Part shown: positions 42,417 through 52,365 of the stretch, one piece after another
How positions within the stretch are numbered: position 1 is the first letter of the stretch
Layout of the letters: each line of letters begins with the position of its first letter
NCBI RefSeq assembly: GCF_002002735.1
Contig: NZ_MUNY01000046.1
Coordinates: 46,574-110,573, forward strand
DNA length: 64,000 nt
Direction: 5' to 3'
Source of the DNA: Algoriphagus sp. A40
GTDB taxonomy: Bacteria; Bacteroidota; Bacteroidia; Cytophagales; Cyclobacteriaceae
Notes under the pieces: model-generated
Database searches by the model: none
Told to the model about the DNA's origin: nothing
The model's input: only the letters and a program-made list of their open reading frames with translations
Position numbers and translations under genes: made by a program

Positions 42417-44891
42417 ATGAGGAAAACTATACTTGCATTTGGGATGATCCTGGCCTCGCTGTCGGGATTTGCCCAGGAAAAAGTCTACCCGGGAAACTAC
42501 GAGCTGGCGGCCCGGTTTTCTCCTGAAAAGCTCAAGAAAATGATATTTTCGACCAGCGTGGATGCGCATTGGATGAAGAAATCGGATCGCTTCTGGTACG
42601 AATATGAAACCTCCGATGGCAAAAGCTGGTATGTGGTCGATCCGGTTAGAAAGACGAAAGTCCAGCTTTTTGACAAAGACAAACTTGCTGCCGAGATAAC
42701 CAAGGCAGTCAAAGATCCATTTGATGGGCAGCACCTCAAGCTGGATGAGCTTAAGCTGATGGAGGACGAAAACACCATCCGCTTCAAGGTCAAAAGCTCA
42801 GCCGATGTGCTGAAGTCCGATTGGGCAGAGATCAAGGAGAAAAACAAGAATGCCAAGGACTCCATGGAAAAGAAGGTTCACACCTTCCTTTACAACATTA
42901 CTACCCAGCAACTGACCGAAATCGAGACCGAAAAGGACCCCAAGCGCCTGATGTGGGCCAACATTGCTCCTGATTCCTCCCGTGTGGTTTACATGAAGGA
43001 ATTTAACCTGTACTGGATGGACAAGGCCAATTTTCTCAAAGCAGTCAAAGACGAAAAAGATTCTACTATTGTCGAAAACCAATTAACTACTGATGGAGAA
43101 AAGGACTACAGCTTTGGCTTTGGAGGCCGTGGAGATGACAACGAAGAAGAGGAGAAAAAGAAGAAAGACCGCAAGCGTGTCGGAGTACTATGGAGTACTG
43201 ACAGCAAGCAATTTATCCTTACCAGAACTGACGAGCGCTCAGTAAAAGACCTTTGGGTGATCCACAATACCCGTGATCCACGCCCTACTCTGGAAACCTA
43301 CAAGTATCCGATGCCTGGAGAAAAGGAGCAACCTCAGACTGAATTGCTGCACTTTTCCTTTGACTCAAACAAGTTGAGCAATCTTCCAATTTCGACTTTT
43401 AAGGACCAGACAGTTAACCTTTGGTCTACCACTCCGGCTACCAATACACGGGACGATGATTTCCGTCCGACAACTTGGCTCGGTGATTTGAATGAATTTT
43501 ATTTTGCCATCACTTCCCGGGATCTCAAAAAGGTACAGGTGCTTCGCTGGAATATTTCGACCAATCAGAAAGAGGTGGTGATCGAGGAGGAAAGCAATAC
43601 TTACATTGATTTTGAGAAAGTCGAACTCGTCGACAGCGACCTGATCTGGTGGTCAGAGCGTGACGGTTGGGGTCATTTTTACCTGTATGGGAAAGACGGG
43701 AGTCTAAAGCGTCAGTTGACTTCAGGACCTTTTCATGCAGCAGGTGCAGCTAGAGTGGATGAGAAAGCAAGAAGGCTGTACTTCACTGCAAATGGCCGCG
43801 AGAAAGGAGAGGATCCCTATTACGAGCACTTTTACAGTGTGAGTTTGGACGGTGGGGCGATCACTTTGCTCAACAAGGGAGACTTCAACCATGACATCAG
43901 CATCAATGACAACGCCAGTTTCTTTGTCGATAATTTTTCGAGAGTAAATACCACTCCGGTAGCTGTGCTATATGATAAAAGTGGAGCCAAAATCATGGAT
44001 TTGGAGACGGCTGATCTGAGCCAGCTTTTTGCCGCAGGCTATCAGTTTCCTGAGCCGTTTAAGTTTAAGGCAGACGATGGTATTACCGATTTATTTGGGG
44101 TAATGTACAAGCCATTTGACTTTGACTCCACCCGTCAGTACCCGATTATAGAGTATGTGTATCCGGGACCTCAGACCGAGGCGGTAAACAAAGCTTTTGG
44201 TCGTGGCTTAGATCGAACCGACCGACTGTCGCAGTTTGGTTTCGTTGTGGTGACATTGGGAAACAGAGGCGGACATCCTGCCCGCTCCAAGTGGTATCAC
44301 AACTATGGCTATGGAGATCTGAGAGATTACGGATTGGCGGATAAAAAAGCTGCCATCGAACAGTTGGCTGACAAGTACGACTTCATCGACAGAAATAAAG
44401 TAGGGATTCACGGGCACTCAGGTGGAGGATTTATGTCCACTGCTGCGATGCTAGTCTATCCGGATGTGTTCAAAGTGGCAGTTTCCTCGGCTGGTAACCA
44501 TGAAAACAACATCTACAACCGTTGGTGGTCAGAGAAGCACCATGGGGTTCAGGAGCAGGTTTCTGCTAAAGGTGACACGACCTTCGTGTATCAGATTGAG
44601 AAAAATCCAGACCTAGCCAAAAACCTCAAAGGTCACCTGATGCTCAGCACTGGGGATGTGGACAACAACGTACATCCGGCCAATACCATCCGCATGGCCA
44701 ATGCCCTGATCAAAGCTGGAAAACGGTTTGAATTTGTGATCCTTCCCGGTCAGCGGCATGGCTTTGGTGATATGACCGAGTATTTCTTCTGGAAAATGGG
44801 GGATTACTTTGTTCAGCATTTGCTCGGAGATAATACTCCTCCTCCGGTGGATATGATCGAGATGCAGCGGGACAAACCCAAGGATAAGTGA
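42417..44891 (+). CDS. Secreted S9-family (dipeptidyl peptidase IV-like) peptidase
   Basis: 824 residues with a signal peptide (MRKTILAFGMILASLSGFAQ). An N-terminal DPP4-type beta-propeller (about 40-560) precedes an alpha/beta-hydrolase domain. The catalytic triad is visible: Ser in GIHGHSGGGFMS, Asp in STGDVDNNVHPANT, His in LPGQRHGFGD. It cleaves dipeptides, often after proline, from peptides in the periplasm. A perfect terminator follows. Confidence 0.95.
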   Translation: MRKTILAFGMILASLSGFAQEKVYPGNYELAARFSPEKLKKMIFSTSVDAHWMKKSDRFWYEYETSDGKSWYVVDPVRKTKVQLFDKDKLAAEITKAVKDPFDGQHLKLDELKLMEDENTIRFKVKSSADVLKSDWAEIKEKNKNAKDSMEKKVHTFLYNITTQQLTEIETEKDPKRLMWANIAPDSSRVVYMKEFNLYWMDKANFLKAVKDEKDSTIVENQLTTDGEKDYSFGFGGRGDDNEEEEKKKKDRKRVGVLWSTDSKQFILTRTDERSVKDLWVIHNTRDPRPTLETYKYPMPGEKEQPQTELLHFSFDSNKLSNLPISTFKDQTVNLWSTTPATNTRDDDFRPTTWLGDLNEFYFAITSRDLKKVQVLRWNISTNQKEVVIEEESNTYIDFEKVELVDSDLIWWSERDGWGHFYLYGKDGSLKRQLTSGPFHAAGAARVDEKARRLYFTANGREKGEDPYYEHFYSVSLDGGAITLLNKGDFNHDISINDNASFFVDNFSRVNTTPVAVLYDKSGAKIMDLETADLSQLFAAGYQFPEPFKFKADDGITDLFGVMYKPFDFDSTRQYPIIEYVYPGPQTEAVNKAFGRGLDRTDRLSQFGFVVVTLGNRGGHPARSKWYHNYGYGDLRDYGLADKKAAIEQLADKYDFIDRNKVGIHGHSGGGFMSTAAMLVYPDVFKVAVSSAGNHENNIYNRWWSEKHHGVQEQVSAKGDTTFVYQIEKNPDLAKNLKGHLMLSTGDVDNNVHPANTIRMANALIKAGKRFEFVILPGQRHGFGDMTEYFFWKMGDYFVQHLLGDNTPPPVDMIEMQRDKPKDK

Positions 44892-44920
44892 AGAATTTAA
44901 AATGGTGAATTAAGAATGAA

Positions 44921-44950
44921 AAAGCCCGATTCTGAGAGGAATCGGGCTTT
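44921..44950 (+). terminator. Intrinsic terminator after the S9 peptidase gene
   Basis: AAAGCCCGATT (44921-44931) pairs exactly with AATCGGGCTTT (44940-44950), followed by TTTT. Confidence 0.9.
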
Positions 44951-45116
44951 TTTTGGTTTGAGAAAAGTCCCGCAAAATGAAATTTCTTTGCTGAATTGGT
45001 GCTCAGCTCCAGGATTTGTGTCTGAAAATGAAATGGTTCAAAAGTTCCAACTTTTAATCTCCCTGAATTAGGTTTACCTTTCCTTTATTAATTTTTAGGT
45101 AAAAAATAACATTCAC

Positions 45117-46310
45117 ATGATGGAGTTAAATACCCGTCAAACCTTGATTTTGGCTTTGGTAGCCCTGTTTGTAGGGAGATTTTTGGTGCAAAAGATTCCT
45201 TTTTTGGATAGGAACAATATCCCGGAGCCTGTAGTGGGCGGGGTGTTTTTTTGCCTGATCAATCTGCTTGTTTATCTGGTGATGGACTTGGGGGGTTCCT
45301 TTGATCTGGAGTGGAGAGATATTCTGTTGATCGTGTTTTTCACCTGCATTGGGCTTAATTCAAGCCTTTCTCAATTGGTCAAAGGAGGCAAAGCAATGGT
45401 GGTCTTATTGGGTGTGATGGTTGGGTATCTTTTTATCCAAAACCTCCTTGGAGTGTCAGTGAGTAGGCTATTGGGTGTTTCCGACAAAATCGGCCTGCTT
45501 GCAGGTTCCATTTCCATGAGTGGAGGCCATGGGACTGCGATCGCTTGGGGGAAGGTTTTCCTGGAAAAATATCAAGTAGTAGGAGCTATGGAAATCGGTG
45601 CGGCAAGTGCCACATTTGGGCTCGTCATGGGTGGTGTTTTAGGCGGACCTTTGGCAAATTGGCTGATCAATAAGTATAAGCTCAAGTCAAATACTGGAGA
45701 AAAACTCGAGGTCGGTGTGGCGAATGAAAAAGGGAATACCATTTCAGCATTTTCTGTATTCACGACCTTGCTCACCGTGGCTATAGCGATGGGCATGGGC
45801 ACTCAGCTCAAAGAATTTTTGGACGAAATTGGGATACAATTACCGGCCTTCGTTTCCTCCTTATTTTGCGGGATTTTTCTGACCAACACCATTCCTTTGA
45901 TTTTCAAAAAGGTGGCTTGGCCTACCGGGACGGACTCGCTGGCCCTTCTCTCTGAAATCAGTTTGGGCTTGTTTTTAGCGATGTCTCTGATGAGTTTGCA
46001 GCTATGGACATTGGTCGATATCGCCGGTCCTATGTTACTTATCTTGATCCTTCAGGTAGTTTCAGTTTTGATTTTTTCAAGTTTTGTGGTGTATCGCGTG
46101 ATGGGCAAAGACTATGATGCAGCAGTGATAACAGCTGGTTTTGTGGGGATTAGCCTGGGTGCTACGCCCACCGCGCTTGTCAATATGACTGCAGTTGCCA
46201 AAAAACACGGAGCATCCCATTTGGCATTTCTGATTATTCCCCTAGTGGGCGCATTCTTTATAGATTTGGCAAATTCCCTGGTCATCACGCTTTTTTTGAA
46301 TTTCCCCTGA
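45117..46310 (+). CDS. gltS: Sodium/glutamate symporter
   Basis: 397 residues, about ten membrane segments in two inverted halves. The re-entrant loop signature GSISMSGGHGTAIAWG is characteristic of GltS (ESS family), with the second-half equivalent GISLGATPTALVNM. It imports glutamate with sodium at the inner membrane. Confidence 0.95.
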   Translation: MMELNTRQTLILALVALFVGRFLVQKIPFLDRNNIPEPVVGGVFFCLINLLVYLVMDLGGSFDLEWRDILLIVFFTCIGLNSSLSQLVKGGKAMVVLLGVMVGYLFIQNLLGVSVSRLLGVSDKIGLLAGSISMSGGHGTAIAWGKVFLEKYQVVGAMEIGAASATFGLVMGGVLGGPLANWLINKYKLKSNTGEKLEVGVANEKGNTISAFSVFTTLLTVAIAMGMGTQLKEFLDEIGIQLPAFVSSLFCGIFLTNTIPLIFKKVAWPTGTDSLALLSEISLGLFLAMSLMSLQLWTLVDIAGPMLLILILQVVSVLIFSSFVVYRVMGKDYDAAVITAGFVGISLGATPTALVNMTAVAKKHGASHLAFLIIPLVGAFFIDLANSLVITLFLNFP

Positions 46311-46338
46311 GAGAAAGAATGCAAAACCGCTCCTCTGC

Positions 46339-47172
46339 CTAATCTTTACTGTGGGGATTTCTAAAGTCCAGGTTGTGCCGAATTTGTAACCATCCTACAT
46401 GGCTCACCAGATAAATGTCAGCATCCGGAGTACTGGCGTATTGGTAATTGTAGGTCAGGGAAACGCTCAAAGACTTGTTCCACTGAAGGGTAGGGCTAAT
46501 AATCAACCGGTTTTGGTCAAAAGTATTGTGCGTGATTTCCTTGCCTGCATTGAGGAAGATTTCATCACCAAGGTTCAGGACAAGTCTCCGATTTGGATCC
46601 TTGGAGGATAAATTTGCCAAGGGAATCCCCAACGTGACCGCGTACCGAAAGCGGAAATTGAAGTCCACGGTGGCGAAGTCCAATACTTTGTCTTTGAATA
46701 TCCGCTCCTCTATCCGAAATCGATGACTGATGCTGAGCTTGCCCAGTTGGTCTTTCAACAAAACCTCCTGGTAGGGCCGGTATTCGTGGCGAATGATTTC
46801 TTTTTCGCCGTAAATTCCCATAAATGCGAAACCACCTCCAACCCTCAGTTTCGGTGATAATGAGTATCCGACGCCGCCTCTGACGATATAGGCTAGCCTA
46901 CGGTCAAAGCCGTTTCTCCATCGGAATCCTCCGTCCAGCAGGGCTGTCCATTTACTCGAAATCCTGCCCTCGTGATAGGATTGAAGCCAAACTTGGTTAG
47001 AGGTTAGCACTTCTTTTTGGCCGAATGCCGATGAAATCGGCAGGCAAAACCCTGCTAAAACAAGGTAGGGGAAGATTGACCTGATCCGAGAGTAAATGTT
47101 TTGCACAGAAGAACTTGGGATTGGGCAATTTAAGCACAGTTCTCCAGAAAGCTGAACTGCAAATAGGAGCAA
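46339..47172 (-). CDS. DUF2490-family outer-membrane-like protein
   Basis: Up to 277 residues; an internal GTG at 47106 would give a cleaner signal peptide (IRSIFPYLVLAGFCLPISSA) and is a good alternative start. The mature part (VWLQSYHEGRISSKWTALLDGGFRWR ... YRPYQEVLLKDQLGKLSISHRFRIEERI) is the alternating-residue pattern of DUF2490 beta-barrel proteins. Probably an outer-membrane barrel; substrate unknown. Convergent with gltS. Confidence 0.8.
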   Translation of the reverse strand: MLLFAVQLSGELCLNCPIPSSSVQNIYSRIRSIFPYLVLAGFCLPISSAFGQKEVLTSNQVWLQSYHEGRISSKWTALLDGGFRWRNGFDRRLAYIVRGGVGYSLSPKLRVGGGFAFMGIYGEKEIIRHEYRPYQEVLLKDQLGKLSISHRFRIEERIFKDKVLDFATVDFNFRFRYAVTLGIPLANLSSKDPNRRLVLNLGDEIFLNAGKEITHNTFDQNRLIISPTLQWNKSLSVSLTYNYQYASTPDADIYLVSHVGWLQIRHNLDFRNPHSKD

Positions 47173-47237
47173 GGACTGGTTTTCGCGAAGCTAAGTCATT
47201 TACTTTTCCCAACCTGTTCAAACAAATCCTGATTCAA

Positions 47238-47699
47238 TCAGTCTTTCTTAAAATCAAAGTTTTGCTTGTTGTAGTTATCGTTTTTCCGTCCTTCAATGCT
47301 TGCGAAAATCCGGTCCTCTACCCTGCGGTAAGAGATTCTTTGGGGAAAATCATGGGCTGGGTTTTCGGATATAAACTCGGTTCCTCTTGCAAAAATCACC
47401 TTAAATGACACCGGTTGATTGTTGTTTTGACCTTCCACAGTGGAGGTATAGGCCCATACTCCATTTCTTCGGGACAGTTCCAGCCTCTCTTGAAGCATGG
47501 ATTCTCCTGAGGTGGTAACAAATCTGCTTTCTCCGGTGAGTGTGCTGTCGTTGAGGATTTTCCAGGTTTCCACGATTTGGCCTCTACCAGTTTCGATTTT
47601 CCAGACTCCTTCCATCCAGATCATGGAAATAGGTTGCTGGGCCGAAGTTGCACCGGTAATCAGGAAGCCAATCAAGAGGAGTATATGTTTGATGCTCAT
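47238..47699 (-). CDS. Secreted DUF6265-like small protein
   Basis: 153 residues with a signal peptide (MSIKHILLLIGFLITGATSAQ). The mature domain MIWMEGVWKIETGRGQIVETW...ESMLQERLELSRRNGVW...NPAHDFPQRISYRRVEDRIFASIEG is a lipocalin-like DUF6265 pattern, including the conserved ENPxHDFPQ turn. Function unknown; found widely in Bacteroidota. Confidence 0.75.
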   Translation of the reverse strand: MSIKHILLLIGFLITGATSAQQPISMIWMEGVWKIETGRGQIVETWKILNDSTLTGESRFVTTSGESMLQERLELSRRNGVWAYTSTVEGQNNNQPVSFKVIFARGTEFISENPAHDFPQRISYRRVEDRIFASIEGRKNDNYNKQNFDFKKD

Positions 47700-47804
47700 G
47701 GGTTTTTATCTATTTAAGTCATTTTCCATGACTCATTTATCTTTATGAAATTGAAAAAAATCGACAAGTATTCAAAAGGGAATCTTGGCTGGCGCGAATA
47801 AAAA

Positions 47805-47835
47805 AAAGCCCAATTCCGTTATAGAATTGGGCTTT
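47805..47835 (-). terminator. Intrinsic terminator after the cytochrome gene
   Basis: AAAGCCCAATTC (47805-47816) pairs exactly with GAATTGGGCTTT (47824-47835); the minus strand then reads a run of T. It is 60 bases after the stop at 47896. Confidence 0.9.
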
Positions 47836-47895
47836 CTGTCCTTCAATTTTTCAATCGAATTTCTAGAGCAAGTCAAGCAATGGAGAGGTTACAAG

Positions 47896-48510
47896 CTAGT
47901 TGGCCGAAGCTGGCGGCAGGGGTGCCGGCACGATATTATTCACGGGTTTGATCGATTTGAGGTAGGCAAAGATTGCCTTTATTTCATCATCAGTCATGTT
48001 GCGGTACATTTCCCAAGGCATTGGAGGCAAAATCGGTCTTGAGTTTACCAGACCTTTATATTTTCCTTCGCGCAGGACACGAAAAAACTGTTCTTCCGTA
48101 AAGTTGCCTAGGCCAGTCTCATGCGGTGTTAAATTCGCTGCATAGGAAACGCCCCAGGGACCAACCCACTCTGTAAAAACCTGGGTGACGACAAGTCCTT
48201 TACTTTCCATGGCCTTTCTATCCACCTCAAAACTTGGCGTGCCTGCGGCATGACCAGAGAGCCAAAGGGCAGAGTCCAAAAGAACAGCTCCCTCGGGTGT
48301 AATAATTTTGGGTGTGTGGCAATCATTACAGCCCCCAATCAAAACCAGGTGTTCACCCCAGGCCACTTGGCTTTCAAAACCACTGTACATCGTGCTTGGG
48401 GGCGGAGTGGTATCAGCATTAACATCACTTACCTCAGCTTTTTTTTCAGAGCATTGAATCAAAATGACAAGGATAATCCCTGTCGATAAGGTGACAATTG
48501 AAGTTTTCAT
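47896..48510 (-). CDS. Monohaem c-type cytochrome lipoprotein
   Basis: 204 residues. Signal with a lipobox-like Cys (GIILVILIQCSEKK). Haem c attachment CNDCH in LIGGCNDCHTPKI, a later LPPMPWEMYRNMTDDEIKAIFAYLKSIKP helix with the axial Met candidate. Probably a periplasmic or outer-membrane-anchored electron carrier; the partner is not nearby. Confidence 0.85.
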   Translation of the reverse strand: MKTSIVTLSTGIILVILIQCSEKKAEVSDVNADTTPPPSTMYSGFESQVAWGEHLVLIGGCNDCHTPKIITPEGAVLLDSALWLSGHAAGTPSFEVDRKAMESKGLVVTQVFTEWVGPWGVSYAANLTPHETGLGNFTEEQFFRVLREGKYKGLVNSRPILPPMPWEMYRNMTDDEIKAIFAYLKSIKPVNNIVPAPLPPASAN

Positions 48511-48780
48511 AATGATCAGAGTTTTTGGTGGGAAGAGTTTTGTTTAAAAAAAATGGCTTGGATAATTCCAAGATGAATTTACCCATTAAACCCCATTTCG
48601 CTCTTTCTCTTCCTGAGTTTTATTTTAGTAAAAAATCTCATTTTCAGTAGTTTATATGTGTTTACTCTTCCTTGATAGAGGAATCATGAAAAGTTTTCCA
48701 AGGATATGCAACAAGGAAAGAGGGCTAATTTGGGATATTGAATCAAATGAGTTAGAAGGAAAAAATTTAATTTCTTAAGG

Positions 48781-49470
48781 CTACTTCAAAATCTCTAAAA
48801 AATCGATTTTCTCATCCACATAGAAATAGTTCACAACCTTTCCGTCAGGACCAATAAGGATGGTCGTGGGGATTTCTATGATGTGAAACATTTCATAGAA
48901 TCCATGCGCTTTGTTTACCAAATGGATTGCATCTTGGTACTTGCCAACAACAGGAATGAGGTCTTTGTCGGTAGAAAAAATTCCAAAACCTTCAATTTTA
49001 ATTCCCTGTGCACGGGCGGTGTTCAGATCTTTCTGCATTTTTTCCCAGCGATCCTCATTGATCGCCATAATGATGGGATAGAAGTGCAGGAGTAGCCAAG
49101 ACCCTCGGAGTTCTTCAGATGGGTACGTTTTACCGTCAATGGTAGTAAAAGTGAATTCGGGAAAATCCTCTCCGATTTTTGGTCGTAGATTTGGGTCTTT
49201 TTCTTTTTTGAAAAATGGATTGGCGGGATCGTAGAGGAATTTTTCGGGTTGGCCAAATCGATTGTAATGCGCTTCGAGTTGAAGGCCGGGTTTTTCTTTC
49301 AGGAGAAGGTAAAGCTGTTCGCCTGTCATTTTTTCTCCCGTCTGCTTGTTGTAAAGAATTTCGTCAACCCGGGTTTTGCGGGTTTCGGGTACTAAGACAG
49401 GGGTTGATTGGGCTTTTAGGGAGGAAAGGGTTGAGAATACAAGGAAAAGCAAAAGAATTGAAACTCTCAT
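48781..49470 (-). CDS. Secreted thioredoxin-fold protein lacking CxxC
   Basis: 229 residues from MRVSILLLFLVFSTLSSLKAQS (signal peptide). The C-terminal half has the AhpC/TlpA layout: IGEDFPEFTFTTIDGKTYPSEELRGSWLLLHFYPIIMAI, EIPTTILIGPDGKVVNYFY. The position that normally holds CxxC reads FYPIIMA and the mature protein has no cysteine that I can see, so it cannot be a thiol redox enzyme. An upstream in-frame start (49500) gives no better signal. Confidence 0.75.
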   Translation of the reverse strand: MRVSILLLFLVFSTLSSLKAQSTPVLVPETRKTRVDEILYNKQTGEKMTGEQLYLLLKEKPGLQLEAHYNRFGQPEKFLYDPANPFFKKEKDPNLRPKIGEDFPEFTFTTIDGKTYPSEELRGSWLLLHFYPIIMAINEDRWEKMQKDLNTARAQGIKIEGFGIFSTDKDLIPVVGKYQDAIHLVNKAHGFYEMFHIIEIPTTILIGPDGKVVNYFYVDEKIDFLEILK

Positions 49471-49584
49471 ATTGGAAATTTTAGATGTCCCAAAAATCAT
49501 GAAGGGAACTTAAGAATCAAACCATTTTTGAATTGTTTTTAGTTTTAAAGTCGCAATGGAGGGGAGGATTCTCTGAGACTTGTT

Positions 49585-51114
49585 TCAATTCCCTTCCCAA
49601 ATCTTCCGTTCCTCCATTACTTCTTCCCTCAAAATCGGATTGAGATCGACTTTGGCACCTCGAAAAAAGTGAACAGTAGTGCCGATTTCCCTGGAAAGTG
49701 GATGGGTGATCTTGCCGATTTCCTGATATTCTTCGAAAAAATTCAGCTCCCGGTCCGTGACCACCTCATCATGTTCCCAAACCAAGATCAGGTTGTCCAC
49801 TTTTTCTTCCAGATCAAACCAGTACAGGTAATCCGCATCCATGGTCAAGGCTTGGAGTCCGGGTGTTTTGGAGTAAAAATTGATGGCTCCGGCCTGCCCA
49901 TAATTGTCGCAAATGATCATCGTTCGCCCACCTTTTGGCATCATCTGGTAGGCTGAATCGACCAAAGTTGCTAATTCGCTCCAGCCCAGCATATCTGCAA
50001 AATCTTGTGGAATGGGGTGTTCTTTGCCGTCTTCCCATCGGTTGAGGCCAAGCAGGGAATAAGCAGGCGGATTCTCCAGAATTCTTTCTGGGGAATAATA
50101 AGGATGGATCAAAGGCAAGGCCGGAAGAAATAGGGCAGGAGGAATCAGCAAAAGAACGGGCTTCAGCTTTCTTTTCCAGTCGTTCTCGAAGAATGTTGAA
50201 ATCCATACCGCCCCAAAGGCTAAAAGTGCTGGATAAAGTCCGATGGCATAATAGGCTTTTCCATTAAAGTACGCGAAAATCCCAAGGGTCAGAATGAAGG
50301 TCCAAACGATGAAACGGAAGTCTTTAAACTTCCCATAAAATCCCAAAGCAAGCAAGCCAGAAACCCAGACAAAGAGTGCCGGGTAGAAAAATAGCAATTG
50401 CTCCATCAGAAACCCAGTCCGGCTGTTGTTCACCAATTGGTATTTACTCAGAAGATTCATGTGTGTGAGTACCGGAAAGCCATTTTGCCACTGCCAAATC
50501 AGGTTGGGAGCGACCAACGCCGCAGCCATCAGCAGGGCAAAGTAGAGGTGCTTGGATTGGAAAATAGTCCGGCTGGAAGTCAGGGCCAAAGCCGGAAAAA
50601 GTCCCATTGCCAGAAAAAGGATGTTGTATTTGTTCAGAAATCCAATTGCAAAGCTCAGGGCCAAAAGGTAAAGCCACTTGGAATTAGTGGTTTGGAAAAA
50701 GCAGACCAGTGTGTAGAAGACCAAAGTCCAGCAGAGAATGTCTATGGAATTGGGCTGGAAAAGAATATTCAGGCGAATCATTGCCGAGGCAAGCATCGCC
50801 ACTGCTGCAAGGGATTGGGCATATAGATTTCCTCCCAGTCGCTTGACTAAATCCCAGACCACCCAGATGGTCAATACACCAATAAGTGCCGGAAAGAAGC
50901 GAACCCAAAATTCAGAATTCCCTAAGCCTCTGATCAAAACCGAGATCCACGAGGTGACCGGAGGCACGGAAAGGTACCCCCAAGCCAGATGGTCTGCCTG
51001 ATCCAGATGCAAAAATTCATCCCGGTGAAGGTCAAAGTCAGGGTGAAAAACCGCATATTGCAAGGCGAATTTGAGGAGGATGAAAAAAATCAGGGCTAAA
51101 TTTTCTTTCTTCAT
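49585..51114 (-). CDS. Membrane glycosyltransferase of the GT39/ArnT (PMT_2) type
   Basis: 509 residues, about ten membrane segments followed by a soluble C-terminal part. The first loop has DFDLHRDEFLHLDQADHLAW (acidic pair before the second helix, as in the GT-C catalytic loop) and the PMT_2-like stretch GLGNSEFWVRFFPALIGVLTIW. Transfers a sugar from a polyprenyl carrier at the outer face of the inner membrane; acceptor unknown. Confidence 0.85.
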   Translation of the reverse strand: MKKENLALIFFILLKFALQYAVFHPDFDLHRDEFLHLDQADHLAWGYLSVPPVTSWISVLIRGLGNSEFWVRFFPALIGVLTIWVVWDLVKRLGGNLYAQSLAAVAMLASAMIRLNILFQPNSIDILCWTLVFYTLVCFFQTTNSKWLYLLALSFAIGFLNKYNILFLAMGLFPALALTSSRTIFQSKHLYFALLMAAALVAPNLIWQWQNGFPVLTHMNLLSKYQLVNNSRTGFLMEQLLFFYPALFVWVSGLLALGFYGKFKDFRFIVWTFILTLGIFAYFNGKAYYAIGLYPALLAFGAVWISTFFENDWKRKLKPVLLLIPPALFLPALPLIHPYYSPERILENPPAYSLLGLNRWEDGKEHPIPQDFADMLGWSELATLVDSAYQMMPKGGRTMIICDNYGQAGAINFYSKTPGLQALTMDADYLYWFDLEEKVDNLILVWEHDEVVTDRELNFFEEYQEIGKITHPLSREIGTTVHFFRGAKVDLNPILREEVMEERKIWEGN

Positions 51115-51216
51115 GGGGTAAAAAAAGGGTTGGGACTTGGAAGGTACAAATTCCCTTTTGACTTTTTTAACCCTGATTTTGAGATCAAATCTTCAGGTCC
51201 GCTTGGAGTTTTGGCA

Positions 51217-52356
51217 CTAGTTAAAACTGTATTTCACACTAAACTGAAGCCTGTTTGCTGTTCCCTCGGTTTCATTGATGTCCTCTCGGGTTCCCCGCAA
51301 GTACTCCAAGCCCACAAAAGCATTCTCAACAAAATGCCAAACCAGATTGACAGCCATGTAATTTACCTGGGAGATGTCAGTAGGAGGCTGTCCCTCGGTC
51401 GTGCCATTCGAGCCTTGATTGTATACGGCAAGGGTTGAAAAGCTGTCGCTCCAAAAATGCTGAATGCCGACTGTAGCTCCCAGATCAGTGATGGGTTCCA
51501 GATTGCCATTAGCGTCCAAACCAGCCGAATACCCTCCGCGAAACCGGCCTACACCCGGACCATAGACAACCTGATAGATGACTTTGTCTTTCTTTAGAAA
51601 ATTAAACTGCCCGGAAAGATTTCCGCCAAAAAGTGATACCTGATCTGAACCTCCCGCGGAATAACGATACCGCAATTGTGCAGCAAACCCAGATACCTGT
51701 ACATGCCCCCAGTCTTTAGTGACACGATAGCGCGCAGTAAGATCCGGCAGGGGACTTTCAAATTTGCCCGGTTCGCTGGGAGTCTGGGCTCTGGTATTGG
51801 GTTCTTCCACGGCTATGGCGAGGTAGCTGTCTTTGGAAAGCACCTGCTTCCAACGGAACATGGCATGTCGCGCAAAAGCGTAGGCAGCCGGTTTTTCAAA
51901 GTCGAGCGTTGGAGGAATGATGGTTTCATCCATAAAATTAGACCACCATTGCCCCGCCAGCCATTTTCCGTTGTTTATTTCAACAAAGGCATGGCGTAGA
52001 CGAAACGCTCCACTGGTGCCATAAAAATCCCCTTCTACGTAGGCACGGATTTCACCGACTTTTGATGGAGTGCGAAAATCCAAGAAGACGCGCGATTCCT
52101 TCGCGTGCAGGTGAGTCGATTCTCCCTTCGATCCATCGGTCGGTATGGTCGATACGTCAAAATAATCGGGCGAACCGATAGGATTGAAATCGTGTATGAG
52201 GTCGAGCTTCACATATCCGCCAAGCTTGAAGCGGGTTGAGGTCTTGGGTATAGTCCACCAGCCCGGTGGTACTTCTTCGGGCGCCTTGGACGCCTCCTGG
52301 CCGCTTGCCTGAACACCTAGGATCAGTGTCAGAGCGAGGATAAGGACAGATTTCAT
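51217..52356 (-). CDS. DcaP-like outer-membrane porin
   Basis: 379 residues with signal peptide (MKSVLILALTLILGVQASGQ). Starts WTIPKTSTRFKLGGYVKLDLIHDFN and has AKESRVFLDFRTPSKVGEIRAYVEGDFYG, the opening of DcaP-type trimeric barrels, and ends KYSFN with the terminal aromatic of outer-membrane barrels. Homologues of DcaP pass small anions such as dicarboxylates. It is second in a two-gene unit behind an alpha-carbonic anhydrase, only 9 bases away. Confidence 0.85.
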   Translation of the reverse strand: MKSVLILALTLILGVQASGQEASKAPEEVPPGWWTIPKTSTRFKLGGYVKLDLIHDFNPIGSPDYFDVSTIPTDGSKGESTHLHAKESRVFLDFRTPSKVGEIRAYVEGDFYGTSGAFRLRHAFVEINNGKWLAGQWWSNFMDETIIPPTLDFEKPAAYAFARHAMFRWKQVLSKDSYLAIAVEEPNTRAQTPSEPGKFESPLPDLTARYRVTKDWGHVQVSGFAAQLRYRYSAGGSDQVSLFGGNLSGQFNFLKKDKVIYQVVYGPGVGRFRGGYSAGLDANGNLEPITDLGATVGIQHFWSDSFSTLAVYNQGSNGTTEGQPPTDISQVNYMAVNLVWHFVENAFVGLEYLRGTREDINETEGTANRLQFSVKYSFN

Positions 52357-52365
52357 GCGTAGAAC

